From Trichomonas tenax (lineage: Eukaryota; Parabasalia; Trichomonadida; Trichomonadidae), in assembly GCA_023091735.1 (NCBI GenBank), contig JALKBU010000775.1, forward strand, positions 1 through 25,177: 25,177 bases of DNA, written 5' to 3'. Under the pieces are notes generated by a model that ran no database searches, was not told where the DNA came from, and worked only from the letters and a program-made list of their open reading frames with translations. The translations under genes were made by a program, and so were the position numbers. Shown one piece after another: positions 1-8,340 of the stretch. Every line of letters starts with the position of its first letter. Position 1 is the first letter of the stretch.

Positions 1-365
1 ACTTATACCACTGGATAGACAACTATCAATAAGTTCATGAAAGTACTTTCAAATCGAAAAAATATTGATCAGATAAAAAGTTATGAAGGTCGCGGGACTA
101 CACCGCAGAAGGAAAAATACTGCCTCTCAAGAGACGAGGAGAGACACTCTGGATCAGCCCCTTAAATAAATGCCTAAAAAATTATGCAGGGGCATAGAGT
201 GTACTAACTTTTCTGAAAGTGTACATTTTTTTACAAAATAAACTATAGAATTCCTCCACTAGTGGATTCAAATTGAGTACTTAATGTATTTTTTGTAAAG
301 TCATAGTGTACAAAATGTAAAGTCGGATTTGGTATTTATACGTCAAACACCTTTACACGACAGAT
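1..365. other. Left-edge non-coding stretch
   Basis: No convincing gene is visible. Positions about 86-166 form a GC-richer patch unlike the surrounding AT-rich DNA, with no recognisable product in any frame. A perfect 10-bp palindrome CCACTAGTGG lies at 256-265. The 9-mer TGTAAAGTC occurs twice, at 294-302 and 316-324. Patches of this kind also occur near the inverted-repeat elements elsewhere in the window, so this may be an old non-autonomous transposon, but no terminal repeats could be matched. Confidence 0.35.
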
Positions 366-487
366 TTGTTCAAACCTACTGAGCAATCATTTTTGTTAGA
401 AATGTCAATAGAACATATAATGAATTTAAATTGTCGTTTTATTTTTCTAAAACTAAAAGTTTTTACAATAAAAAAAGCAAAATTCCA

Positions 488-573
488 AAAAATCTTCACT
501 CAAGTATGCTATTCTTTTAGTGGATTTCTTCTTTTCGAACACTTACACTTTTTAGTTACAATTTAAATTGCTT
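488..573. repeat. 86-bp dispersed repeat, copy 1
   Basis: This segment aligns without gaps to 23218-23303 in the same orientation, with 4 mismatches in 86 positions. The copies share the ACTCAAGTA start region and the core AGTGGATTTCTTCTTTTCGA. Homology stops at both edges. The right end runs into the palindrome at 565-593. The short reading frame across this copy is not conserved in the other copy, so it is more likely part of a mobile or repetitive element than a gene. Confidence 0.8.
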
Positions 574-593
574 GTTGATTCAACAAGCAATTT
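565..593. repeat. Perfect 29-nt palindrome
   Basis: Two 14-nt arms (AAATTGCTTGTTGA and its exact reverse complement) are separated by a single T. The palindrome overlaps the right end of the 86-bp repeat by 9 nt. It would extrude as a hairpin in DNA or RNA. No gene ends immediately upstream, so a terminator role is not supported. Confidence 0.85.
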
Positions 594-614
594 GTCGTCA
601 TCACTAGATGTAGA

Positions 615-735
615 AATTTAATTGCATTTGTGCCAAGGAGAGTTGCATTAAAGAGTGATGTCTGGATGAAGAGCACAGTTTGTATTTCCAGAGATATATG
701 AACTTCCTCCACTTCCTGGGGTATTCGAAAATGTC
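615..735 (-). pseudogene. Gly-rich (ALK-like) domain fragment, relic 2
   Basis: The reverse complement reads TFSNTPGSGGSSYISG and continues NTNCALHPDIT. It is nearly the same peptide as in the larger relic at 985-1470 (SNTPGSGGSSYISG). A one-base shift then puts the expected FNATLLGTN segment in another frame. Only about 40 codons remain, with no start or stop. This is a decayed fragment of the Gly-rich surface-protein-like family found in trichomonads. The DNA just to the right (about 735-806) has no matching continuation of the domain. Confidence 0.7.
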
Positions 736-984
736 GTTTTTAAGGAAGACAATTCTGAGAAGCTCAATTCTATCAAAAGTCTCATAAAAAACGATTATTT
801 TGAATTGATTTTTATAAAAAAAAAAACAGAAAAAAAATCATCAAAGAAAAAACAAGTTACTTAATCTTTAATGTGATGCCTTCTTACTCTACATAAATAA
901 GTAATTTAATCAAAATCATTAAAGATGAAAGCATTGACACACAAAGTTTTGCTTTCAAATAAATATTAACGACTTTAGTTTCAA

Positions 985-1470
985 AGACAATTGATGTAAT
1001 CATAAAATAACCATGCCCTGGATTGCCTGTTGAATTGCATCCATTTGGAAGTGGAAACATTTGGTTCACTCCAAGGATAGTAGTATTATAGAAAGCAATT
1101 TCTGGATGACCAACACAATTTCTGTCGCCAGAAATATACGAACTTCCTCCACTTCCTGGGGTATTTGAAAAGTCATCTGATTGCATTGCTGATTTTCCAC
1201 CCCAATACCCACCTCCTGATCCACCCCCACCTTCAGTATTATTAGTTCCTGCTTGATTAGAATCGCGTCCATTCTGTCCGATTCCCTTTTGATATCCAGC
1301 AGTTTGCGTACCATCATAGGAATAATATATATTTCCTTTTTCCATTCCCAGCAATGATACCCCCACCAAATCCAGGATATCCACTATAACTAGGGAAAAG
1401 TTTATGGGCACCACCCCCACCCCCTCTTACGAGAACTCTCGATTTTACCTTAATTTGATTTGAAGGGTAG
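985..1470 (-). pseudogene. Gly-rich (ALK-like) domain protein, frameshifted relic 1
   Basis: Reading leftward from about 1470, the first frame encodes SRVLVRGGGGGAHKLFP and then SGYPGFGGGIIAGNG. After an indel in the A-rich run near 1335-1345 the sense continues in another frame with YDGTQTAGYQKGIGQ, then TEGGGGSGGGYWGG and TPGSGGSSYISG, ending GNPGHGYFMITSIV. The order of Gly-rich loops, a GYWGG segment and GGSSYISG matches the Gly-rich domain seen beside ALK-type receptors and in a large trichomonad family. There is no signal peptide, no kinase and no start in the conserved frame. The 178-codon open frame at 884-1420 is only the downstream part. Family assignment is from pattern recognition. 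Confidence 0.7.
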
Positions 1471-1479
1471 CATTTTCAA

Positions 1480-2390
1480 AAGATTATTTGTTCTTGGAGG
1501 AAGAAGTCATTGAATGATGTTCTTTTCAATCATTGATCATGATTTGTTAAATCTTAGTTTTAATACCTATAAATTCACTTAGATCGCATCTCTACGTTAT
1601 GAAAGTTAATAACAACAAAAATAGACCTCCAATATTCAATAATTAAGTTAATTCAACAATTTTTATCAAAAAAATGCAACAATGATTGAAATCCACTTCA
1701 ATCATTATCCATTGATCACATATATTGTGTTGCATTATTAAAATCACCAATTTTGCCGAAATTAGTTTTTTTCGGAATTACTTTTAGTAATTCGAACAAA
1801 TCAGCTCATTTCTTATTAGGTAAATATATGGTGATCATAGTAGATATATTTTTATGAATATGCTCAGCATCAGATAAAAAATTGGGAAGTCCATCCAAAA
1901 AGTACAAAATTATTGAATTTAGCACATATTAATGAATTTCTTACATTAATGCACTGTATTTTACATCATTGCAAAGCCTGTGAATTATTATTTTCTGATT
2001 TGTAATTTTGATTTTCGTGGCAGAAACCTAATTATCCTAAAAATACGTTCAGGTAAACCATGTAAAACAATGTCTCGTATCATAATCGGTCTTTATAATG
2101 ATACCCATGAAAAAAAAATTGAATATTCGGATCTTTGAATTTTGTAAATTTATTATCTTTGAAACCTCCTTGCTTGACTTCAGTTGCCATATTTATATGA
2201 TTTAAAACGAAAAAATGATTTTGAAAAGACTTCACCATACAAAGGTTAAGAATCAAAAGATTTTATAAATGTTTAAACACTCCAAATATTGTGAAAGAAT
2301 TCTCAATTTCGATAACAACTTTTCAATAAAAAGGAAATTGTAATGACATACTTTTTATTGAACAAAGATTCAATATACTTCATAAAAAAT
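1480..2390. other. AT-rich intergenic stretch
   Basis: No coding relic was recognised. A perfect 10-bp inverted repeat with a 6-nt loop lies at 1681-1706 (AATGATTGAA, loop ATCCAC). A related TCAATCATTGATCA string occurs near 1527. Otherwise the DNA is simple AT-rich sequence. Confidence 0.4.
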
Positions 2391-2392
2391 TT

Positions 2393-2905
2393 CTATATGA
2401 AACTGCTAGCAAAATGGATCAACAATTCATCTTCTAGGGCAAACAAGCCCTCAAAAAATTCGCTGTAACTTTTGCAGCTTTCTGTGTCAGATGCTTTGTC
2501 ATTGCTTATCTTTTTCTTCATGGAATAACTCCCAGTATCGATTTTTAAGACATTATCTGTTGTTATGTTTCTTCTGTGAAGCTTTTTGAATTGTGATTTG
2601 ACTGCTACATCTGTTCAATTCTCCATGAGGCTTGAAATTACTTTCCATTTCTTCCCAATCTCGTTTAATTATTTCAATATGAAATAATTTTCTTCTTTCG
2701 TAAACTCATTTCGATTGATTGAAGAATCAAGGTATGATTCCCATCGATCCTTGCATTAGCGAACATTCCTTGTGCCCATTTCTTTGTATACGAGATTCCA
2801 GTTGAATTTTTCACCGCTTTTGAATGATTTAACTAAGATTGTTAATCTCTCATCTTCCTCTGTCGAGAATGGACACTTAACATATTTCTTTGTATGATAG
2901 CATCA
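2393..2905 (-). pseudogene. R2R3 Myb-like DNA-binding protein, pseudogene
   Basis: Read on the minus strand, one frame holds both Myb repeats. R2 runs from KCPFSTEEDERLTILVKSF through FNWNLVYKEMGTRNV to CKDRWESYL. R3 runs from FTKEENYFILK through LNEIGKKWKVISSLMEN to TDVAVKSQFKKLHRR. A Lys/Ser-rich tail ends at the TAG at 2393-2395. Three in-frame stops break it: TAA at 2756-2758, where the family motif R-Q-C has Gln; TAA at 2669-2671; and TGA at 2615-2617, where the recognition helix N-R-T-D has Arg. The start region near 2905 is in a different frame. Trichomonads have many Myb regulators, and this is a dead member. The protein would have been about 160-170 residues. Confidence 0.85.
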
Positions 2906-4550
2906 TTCATCAATGAAAAATGAATTGAAAGGTTATCTATTATTCTATATTGAATTTTCCTCAATTCTGCTACGTGAATATATAGATGTTATTCCTTGTA
3001 TATTTCGCGAATGCTCGAATTAATCGATTATTGGGTGACTATTTGGCACCCAAATATTTGTTACAATTTGACAAGAAAAGAAAACGATGTCCATAATATA
3101 TTTAGACATGTTTTTACTTAAGTATTCAAATCTATCCGGTAGAAATCTTAAAGCAGCATTAAAGAAAACGCTTTTTAAAATTGATTGATGAATTTTTAAA
3201 AAAACAAAATGAGTATTTTTTCTAAGGACAAATGCCGATCTTTTAGAAACCACAAAATATTGGTTTAGGATAGGGATGCAACTTTGGAAGATATTATGGA
3301 TTCTGGATGGAAATAAAAACTTTCTGGAAGATTTTCTGGAAATAATTTTGGAATGGAAAAATTTTTAATAAATAGTATAAGCAATGTTAGATATGTATAA
3401 TACATAGTCAAGATATTAGTATTAGCCTGTATTTATTATGATAAAGCAAAAATGAAAAAAAAAATAAATGAGAACGCAATCGAACAATTTACCTTTGTCA
3501 ATGATTTATTCAATTATGCCACGTAATTTATATTTTTCACAATTAAATAAATAACCTAAAATGATAAAAACGATTACATGGCAAAATTTGTGCAAACAAA
3601 ATTTAGATAAATGCCCTTGATATGCTATTCTTCATTATATCAATTGTCACTTTTAAAGAAGATTTAGGATGTGCATCTAAATGAGAAGACGGCGAACGCG
3701 GCCTGGTCATAGGTGCCTTCAAGGCAGGACCATGATAATTTCTTCATTCGTTTTTGCAAATTATTGGTGAATCTTCTTCCTCTGCTTCAAATAACGTGAA
3801 AACGTCTGAAGATTTGTATGGGAAAACATTACGATATCTCACTTCAGTGATTTCTTCGTATGGGTTATGTAGAGAAACTGCTCAGCAACAAAAGTTAGCC
3901 ATTAACCGAGTTAGTATGCCTTGGCTGACAGTATACTGTTTGGCGATGTATTTTAAATCAATAATAGAAAATTTCTCACAAAACTATCGAAAGAAGTAAT
4001 TCATATACCACATATGCTTCTTTTATAACTGTTTAATTGAATGTTTAATCTGCGTAGTATATACGAATAAATTTATGACTACCCAGATTTGCCATACTTT
4101 TACCAATTTATCATTCCTCACTGCATAATTTGATAAGTTTGATGGAAGCTCGTGAAGTGCCAAGGAATAACCACATCCTTTTTGCTTCTTGAGCCCTTAA
4201 GGCTTTCAACGACATCATATATACTTCCATTATATGCTAAAGCCGCACCTCTAAACTCAACTTTAAAAATAGATTTTTTCGATAATTTGGTGAGCTCATA
4301 CGACAATCCGTTTATTTTTCAAGAAAATATCTTGATATTTTTTCATTTCTACATATTGATTCCTGTTTTGTCTTTGTTTCATAGTCGAAAAATTTTCCAC
4401 AACATCACCATGTGTCAAAATTATAACATGTCTTATAAATTCCGGTCATATATAAAATTTTTCACAAAACGCCTCTAAAAGTGCTTCTCTATATATTATA
4501 TAGATATGATGCAAAAAATTCAATACTTGAAATAAATAATTATTTCGGCA
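2906..4550. other. Intergenic stretch with possible coding scraps
   Basis: No gene is supported. An 82-codon frame at 3754-3999 without an ATG start (IIGESSSSASNNVKTSEDLY onward) and a 62-codon frame at 4118-4306 (-) have protein-like composition but no recognisable family. They may be scraps of decayed genes. Positions 3260-3350 contain repeats of TTTCTGGAA. A short palindrome (CTATATATTATATAG) lies near 4490. The structured GC-rich patch at 3662-3732 is listed separately. Confidence 0.35.
3662..3732 (+). other. GC-rich patch with two hairpins (possible ncRNA)
   Basis: In otherwise AT-rich DNA, 3662-3682 can fold as a 6-bp stem (ATTTAG/CTAAAT, 9-nt loop). Positions 3704-3732 can fold as a two-part stem: TGGTC/GACCA outside, TGCCTT/AAGGCA inside. 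The segment between (GACGGCGAACGCGGCC) is the most GC-rich run nearby. A 29-codon frame from the ATG at 3681 starts MRRRRTRPGHRC. No match to a known RNA (snRNA, SRP, RNase P, tRNA) could be made by eye. It may be a small structured RNA or a scrap of foreign or repeat DNA. Confidence 0.3.
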
Positions 4551-4552
4551 CA

Positions 4553-4558
4553 TCATTT
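4553..4558 (+). promoter_or_regulatory. Trichomonad initiator (Inr) of the viperin-like gene
   Basis: TCATTT matches the trichomonad initiator consensus TCA-Y-T-W at all six positions. The predicted +1 A (4555) lies 11 nt before the ATG at 4566, giving the very short 5' UTR usual in this group. It supports the start chosen for the radical SAM gene. Confidence 0.75.
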
Positions 4559-4565
4559 TTCAAAA

Positions 4566-5459
4566 ATGTCACGCAAGTACACTGTCAACATTCACTACTT
4601 GAGATGCTGTAACTACTTCTGCAAGTTCTGCTTCCACAGAGGCATCGAGGATTCGACAACACTTAAAATAGAAGAGTGGAAAGAGGTAATTGATAATATT
4701 GCAAGTTCACCTATGGTTAAGAGGATCAATTTTGCTGGTGGAGAACCAACCCTATTAGTGAGACACCTTACAGAGATGTTAAAGTACACAAAATCAAAAG
4801 GATTAGAATCATCTATTATTTCCAATGGATCGAGACTTACGGAGAAGTATTTCGATAAGATAAAGGATCATTTAGACATGGTTGGTATTTCTTGTGATTC
4901 AGGTAATGATGAAGTTAATAAACAGATAGGAAGATGGGAAAGAGAAGATGATGGTGACGAAATTCCACATACAGTACATGTGAAGAGAGTTGCAAATCTT
5001 GCTCATTTCAATAACAAATATTTTAAGATCAACACTGTTATTTGCAGAGAAAATCTTCACGATGACTCTATTTTTGCTCTTATAGATGAAGTTCAGCCAG
5101 ATAGATGGAAAGTTTTCAGAGTTTTGAAGATTGAAAATGAAAATGGCTGTTTTAAGGACGAAAGACCTCCATACGAAGGATACATTACAGATGAAGAGTG
5201 GAAAGATTGGATTGAAAGATGCAAGCAGAATTGCAAGATTCAACCAGTTTTAGAAGATAATGAAGATATGCAGACGTCATACATCCAGGTTGATGAAGCC
5301 GGTTATCTCCTCGACTCTTCTTCAGGAAGTAAGCTTCGCAAAGCGAATTTACTTGAAACAGAGTTTGATGAGGCAATGAAGTCTAATGGTTTTGATTCAA
5401 CGAAGTTCCTTAAGCGCGGAGGCTTATTCCAGATAATAGCATCAAATTATGAATTATAA
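4566..5459 (+). CDS. RSAD2: Viperin-like radical SAM enzyme
   Basis: The 297-residue protein follows animal viperin closely. The radical SAM cluster motif CX3CX2C (C15, C19, C22, in CNYFCKFCFH) binds the 4Fe-4S cluster and SAM, and GGEP (58-61) also contacts SAM. SNGS (86-89) and GISCDS (107-112) are family segments. FKINTV (K154, N156), RWKVF (R180, K182), SYIQVD (Y239) and FLKRGG (281-286) line up with the parts of mouse viperin that hold the nucleotide triphosphate. Known viperins convert CTP to ddhCTP, a chain terminator for some viral RNA polymerases; some microbial members use UTP or GTP, and the substrate cannot be read here. The protein starts directly at the catalytic core, without the N-terminal amphipathic helix of vertebrate viperin, so it is probably soluble. 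It ends NYEL and lacks the terminal Trp. The frame is intact, has a perfect Inr and has no CMPK2-like neighbour. Confidence 0.93.
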   Translation: MSRKYTVNIHYLRCCNYFCKFCFHRGIEDSTTLKIEEWKEVIDNIASSPMVKRINFAGGEPTLLVRHLTEMLKYTKSKGLESSIISNGSRLTEKYFDKIKDHLDMVGISCDSGNDEVNKQIGRWEREDDGDEIPHTVHVKRVANLAHFNNKYFKINTVICRENLHDDSIFALIDEVQPDRWKVFRVLKIENENGCFKDERPPYEGYITDEEWKDWIERCKQNCKIQPVLEDNEDMQTSYIQVDEAGYLLDSSSGSKLRKANLLETEFDEAMKSNGFDSTKFLKRGGLFQIIASNYEL

Positions 5460-5847
5460 GTTCATACTTTTTTAATTTACTGAACTCTTATATAAACTGA
5501 TACGTAAAACTGTACCGTTTATATAACACATTAATCCTTATTATTTAAATCTCCTCCATTTATATCATTTCTCAAGAAAATATGAATTTTTCAAAAATAA
5601 ATTGATTCTACTGTAAAAATTATTTCTTCTTTTAGAAATTTTTCAAATTTGAGCATTTAATTATTTAAAACAAGTCTTATAGCCCAAAAAGAGTTCACAG
5701 AGACTATATCTGTGCTCAAAATGCAAAAATCTATTGAAGATTTTGATTTTGGAGAAGATTTAGTTATTTTTGTCAAGTAAAATGTCAATTGTAATGTAAA
5801 TATGAGAAATTTTTGACTTGTCAAAATTCAAAAAGAATTTTTGTTTC
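5460..5847. other. Spacer between the viperin-like gene and the phosphatase
   Basis: AT-rich spacer of 388 bp. No gene or perfect initiator is seen. The two genes are co-directional, but the length of the gap argues for separate promoters. Confidence 0.5.
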
Positions 5848-6783
5848 ATGTCTGATTTTAATATTGATAAAATAATATCAACCACAAGAAACGGAAATTC
5901 CATCGATGAAGGTACTGCTTTACTGCTGTTAGCTAAATTACAAGAAATTCTTTATAATGAAAACTCGATTATCGAAATTCAATCACCAGCGATAATAATT
6001 GGCGATATTCACGGTCAAATCTACGATTTATTCAACATGTTTGACACTATTACACCAAAGAATACGAAAAATTATAAATATCTCTTTATGGGAGATTATG
6101 TTGATAGAGGAAGATTCTCTTTCGAAACATTTATGTACCTCGCTGCACACAAAGTAAAATCACCAAATAAATACTATTTGCTTCGCGGCAATCATGAATG
6201 TAGAAATGTCAACCAATCTTACGGATTTTACGCCGAAATTCTTCAAACATTTGGTCACTCAGGACTGTGGGTTAAATGCAACGAAATTTTCGATCTTTTA
6301 CCATTAGCATCAGTTATAGATAACAAAATCTTCAGTGTTCATGGAGGATTATCTCCCAACATCACTTACATTGAGTCTATCAACATGATTGACCGTCAAG
6401 TCGAAATTTCAACAACAGGAGCAATTTCTGATCTTTGCTGGAGCGATCCAGACAATGATTGTCTTTCATGGCGTCCAAACGAAAGAGGAGCGGGATGGAC
6501 ATTCGGTAAAATCCAAGTCGATGAGTTCCTGCAACAGAACAAACTATCTTTTATCACAAGGAGTCATCAACTGGCAATGAACGGATATCAATCTTATTTC
6601 AACGACAAACTTTTCACTGTTTGGTCTGCGCCTAATTATATGTATAGAGCAGGAAACAAAGCAACAGTAATGAAGATAGAACCAGATACAGGAAAGCCAT
6701 ACAGCTTAGTTTACTTCGATGCTTGCCCTGCAGATAAAAGAAAAGTTATTGAAGACGTTTCAATCTCTCAATACTTCGTCTAA
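5848..6783 (+). CDS. PP2A-like serine/threonine phosphatase catalytic subunit
   Basis: A cytoplasmic or nuclear Ser/Thr phosphatase of the PPP superfamily. The complete metal centre is visible: GDIHG (52-56), GDYVDRG (82-88), RGNHE (113-117), HGG (165-167) and the RSHQ histidine (H240). The signature SAPNYMYRAGN (260-270) and RGAGWTFG are of the PP2A/PP4/PP6 type rather than PP1. The 311-residue length fits the PP2A subunit (309 in humans). The C-terminus is SQYFV, close to the YFL tail whose terminal Leu is carboxymethylated in PP2A, but with Val in the last position. The ATG at 5848 is preferred; the open frame runs back to a TTG at 5818 without another ATG. No perfect Inr lies just upstream. 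It is convergent with the MetAP2 gene. Confidence 0.93.
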   Translation: MSDFNIDKIISTTRNGNSIDEGTALLLLAKLQEILYNENSIIEIQSPAIIIGDIHGQIYDLFNMFDTITPKNTKNYKYLFMGDYVDRGRFSFETFMYLAAHKVKSPNKYYLLRGNHECRNVNQSYGFYAEILQTFGHSGLWVKCNEIFDLLPLASVIDNKIFSVHGGLSPNITYIESINMIDRQVEISTTGAISDLCWSDPDNDCLSWRPNERGAGWTFGKIQVDEFLQQNKLSFITRSHQLAMNGYQSYFNDKLFTVWSAPNYMYRAGNKATVMKIEPDTGKPYSLVYFDACPADKRKVIEDVSISQYFV

Positions 6784-7073
6784 TTTATCATCAATATATC
6801 ATTCCTCCAAAAACATATTATACAATTCTTACCATATAATTATATATCACAATCGAATTTCACCAATTTTTGATATTTATAGAAAAATTATTCAAATTAT
6901 TTGATCATGAACCAAAAAACAAAAATCAATTTACCATTGATAAATACTCATCATATAAAGTATAATTGCGTCATAAAAATGAAAGCTTTTGTTTTATTGG
7001 AATTTTATATTTTTCAAATTAACTTTTTGTGAGATAAAAATATGTAATTTATTAATTAGTTTGGAGTTTTTAT

Positions 7074-8318
7074 TTATAAAGCATACATGGGTGGAAGGCT
7101 TAATATTTCCTTGTGATCTTCGAACAAGGCGTATGTATGTTCATGCTGTGAAACATATGAACCAATCTCATCAGAAAGCGGTGGGTATGGGCGGACGATC
7201 TTGTTCTTAACGAGCTCATTAAGTGTTAATGTGTAACTTCTTTCTCCAGAACGTTCAATGAAACGCTGGCAGAAGGCCATTGTCTTGAAGTTGTCCTGGA
7301 GAAGTGAAAGAAGCTTCTGTTCTGATCCACTCTTTGGAGCCGGTGGATTCTTCGATGTCATGAAGTGGCTTGTGATGCCATCATCGAAAACGATACCCTT
7401 ACCTGTAGTTGCAAATGTTTCACACGCGTAAACTTCGCCAGGAAGCATTTTGTCTGTTGTGTGACTCCTGTTCGTTAATGGAATTGATTTTCCGCAGTGA
7501 ATTGTATAGTGTCCGAGTTGGTGTCCTGTGAGGTTGTAGACTGGCTTGAGAGGAATCGTCTTTCCGTTTAATTCGAGTGTATATGATGTGATAACTTCTT
7601 CAATTCTAGCTGCGATCTCGCTGATACGTGCTTCAGGACCAGCCATCTTGACAGCTGTCATTGTTGCGTCCTTTGAAGCCTGAATCAAAGGATCAAATCT
7701 TGGATCGAAGCAAACTGTGAAAGCACTATCGATAATGTATCCATTGATTGCGACACCGAAGTCGATCTTCATGACATCGTCCTTCTGGAGTACTCTTGTA
7801 TCGCCTGGAAGTGGAGAATAATGTGCAGCACAATTATTAATTGAGCAGCCGCATGGAAAAGCCAAACCACGGACAGGTGGCTCGAAACCAACCATTCTTC
7901 TGACACCTTCTTCGATTCTAGCGCACATATCGTTGAGATTGACGCCTGGTGTGATAACCCCAGATTTTATCGCCCATTCGCAGACAGACTGATGGACAAT
8001 ACCTGCCTCTCTGAATGAAGGAAGTGCTGCCTTGATTTCAGCCAATCTTTCCTCAGCAGAATTGTCAATTGTAATCTTTGCAAGCATTTCATCGCTGTAT
8101 TTTTGGATACAACGCGGTCCAATGTTACCATCAGGCTGTGATTTGGTCAGTGGCTCTGGTAAATCGTTGAAAACTTCGTCTGGAATTATATTTTTCTTTG
8201 CTTCTTCTTCAGCTTTAGCTTTGTTGGCAGCAGCGGTGGCCATAAGGAAGGCAATCTCGTCGTCATCGTCTTCTTCGACTTTTGGCTTCTGTCCTTTCTT
8301 TCCTTGTTTGCGAGACAT
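7074..8318 (-). CDS. METAP2: Methionine aminopeptidase type 2
   Basis: This 414-residue enzyme removes the initiator Met from nascent proteins in the cytosol. Positions 1-45 form a Lys-rich then acidic extension (KVEEDDDDE) like the ribosome-associating tail of eukaryotic MetAP2, but shorter. All residues of the dinuclear metal site are present: D186 (KIDFG), D197 (YIIDSAF), H266 (GHQLGH), E300 (CETFATTGKG) and E393 (QHEHT). The catalytic-site histidine H166 (NNCAAHY) is also present. This separates it from the inactive PA2G4/EBP1 paralogues. The insert of the type 2 subfamily is present (about 310-385). H166 corresponds to the His modified by fumagillin in human MetAP2. The frame extends 19 codons upstream to 8375, but the internal ATG at 8318 is chosen because a perfect initiator lies 20 nt before it. 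Confidence 0.95.
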   Translation of the reverse strand: MSRKQGKKGQKPKVEEDDDDEIAFLMATAAANKAKAEEEAKKNIIPDEVFNDLPEPLTKSQPDGNIGPRCIQKYSDEMLAKITIDNSAEERLAEIKAALPSFREAGIVHQSVCEWAIKSGVITPGVNLNDMCARIEEGVRRMVGFEPPVRGLAFPCGCSINNCAAHYSPLPGDTRVLQKDDVMKIDFGVAINGYIIDSAFTVCFDPRFDPLIQASKDATMTAVKMAGPEARISEIAARIEEVITSYTLELNGKTIPLKPVYNLTGHQLGHYTIHCGKSIPLTNRSHTTDKMLPGEVYACETFATTGKGIVFDDGITSHFMTSKNPPAPKSGSEQKLLSLLQDNFKTMAFCQRFIERSGERSYTLTLNELVKNKIVRPYPPLSDEIGSYVSQHEHTYALFEDHKEILSLPPMYAL

Positions 8319-8334
8319 TTTATATTTTGAGTAA

Positions 8335-8340
8335 AAGTGA
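8335..8340 (-). promoter_or_regulatory. Trichomonad initiator (Inr) of the MetAP2 gene
   Basis: On the minus strand this reads TCACTT, a perfect match to TCA-Y-T-W. The predicted +1 is at 8338, 20 nt before the ATG at 8318. It falls inside the longer open frame that starts at 8375, which argues against that upstream ATG. Confidence 0.7.

Noticed and set aside
366..566. 66-codon frame as a gene
   Set aside because: It is made mostly by the 86-bp repeat, whose second copy does not preserve the frame.
5818..5847. N-terminal extension of the phosphatase from a TTG
   Set aside because: Non-ATG start in a eukaryote; the ATG at 5848 gives the usual PP2A length.
5460..5847. A CMPK2-like nucleotide kinase partner beside the viperin-like gene
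   Set aside because: No kinase-like frame lies on either side; the neighbours are a phosphatase and decayed DNA.
7074..8318. Inactive PA2G4/EBP1-type M24 protein
   Set aside because: All five metal ligands and the catalytic-site His of MetAP2 are present.
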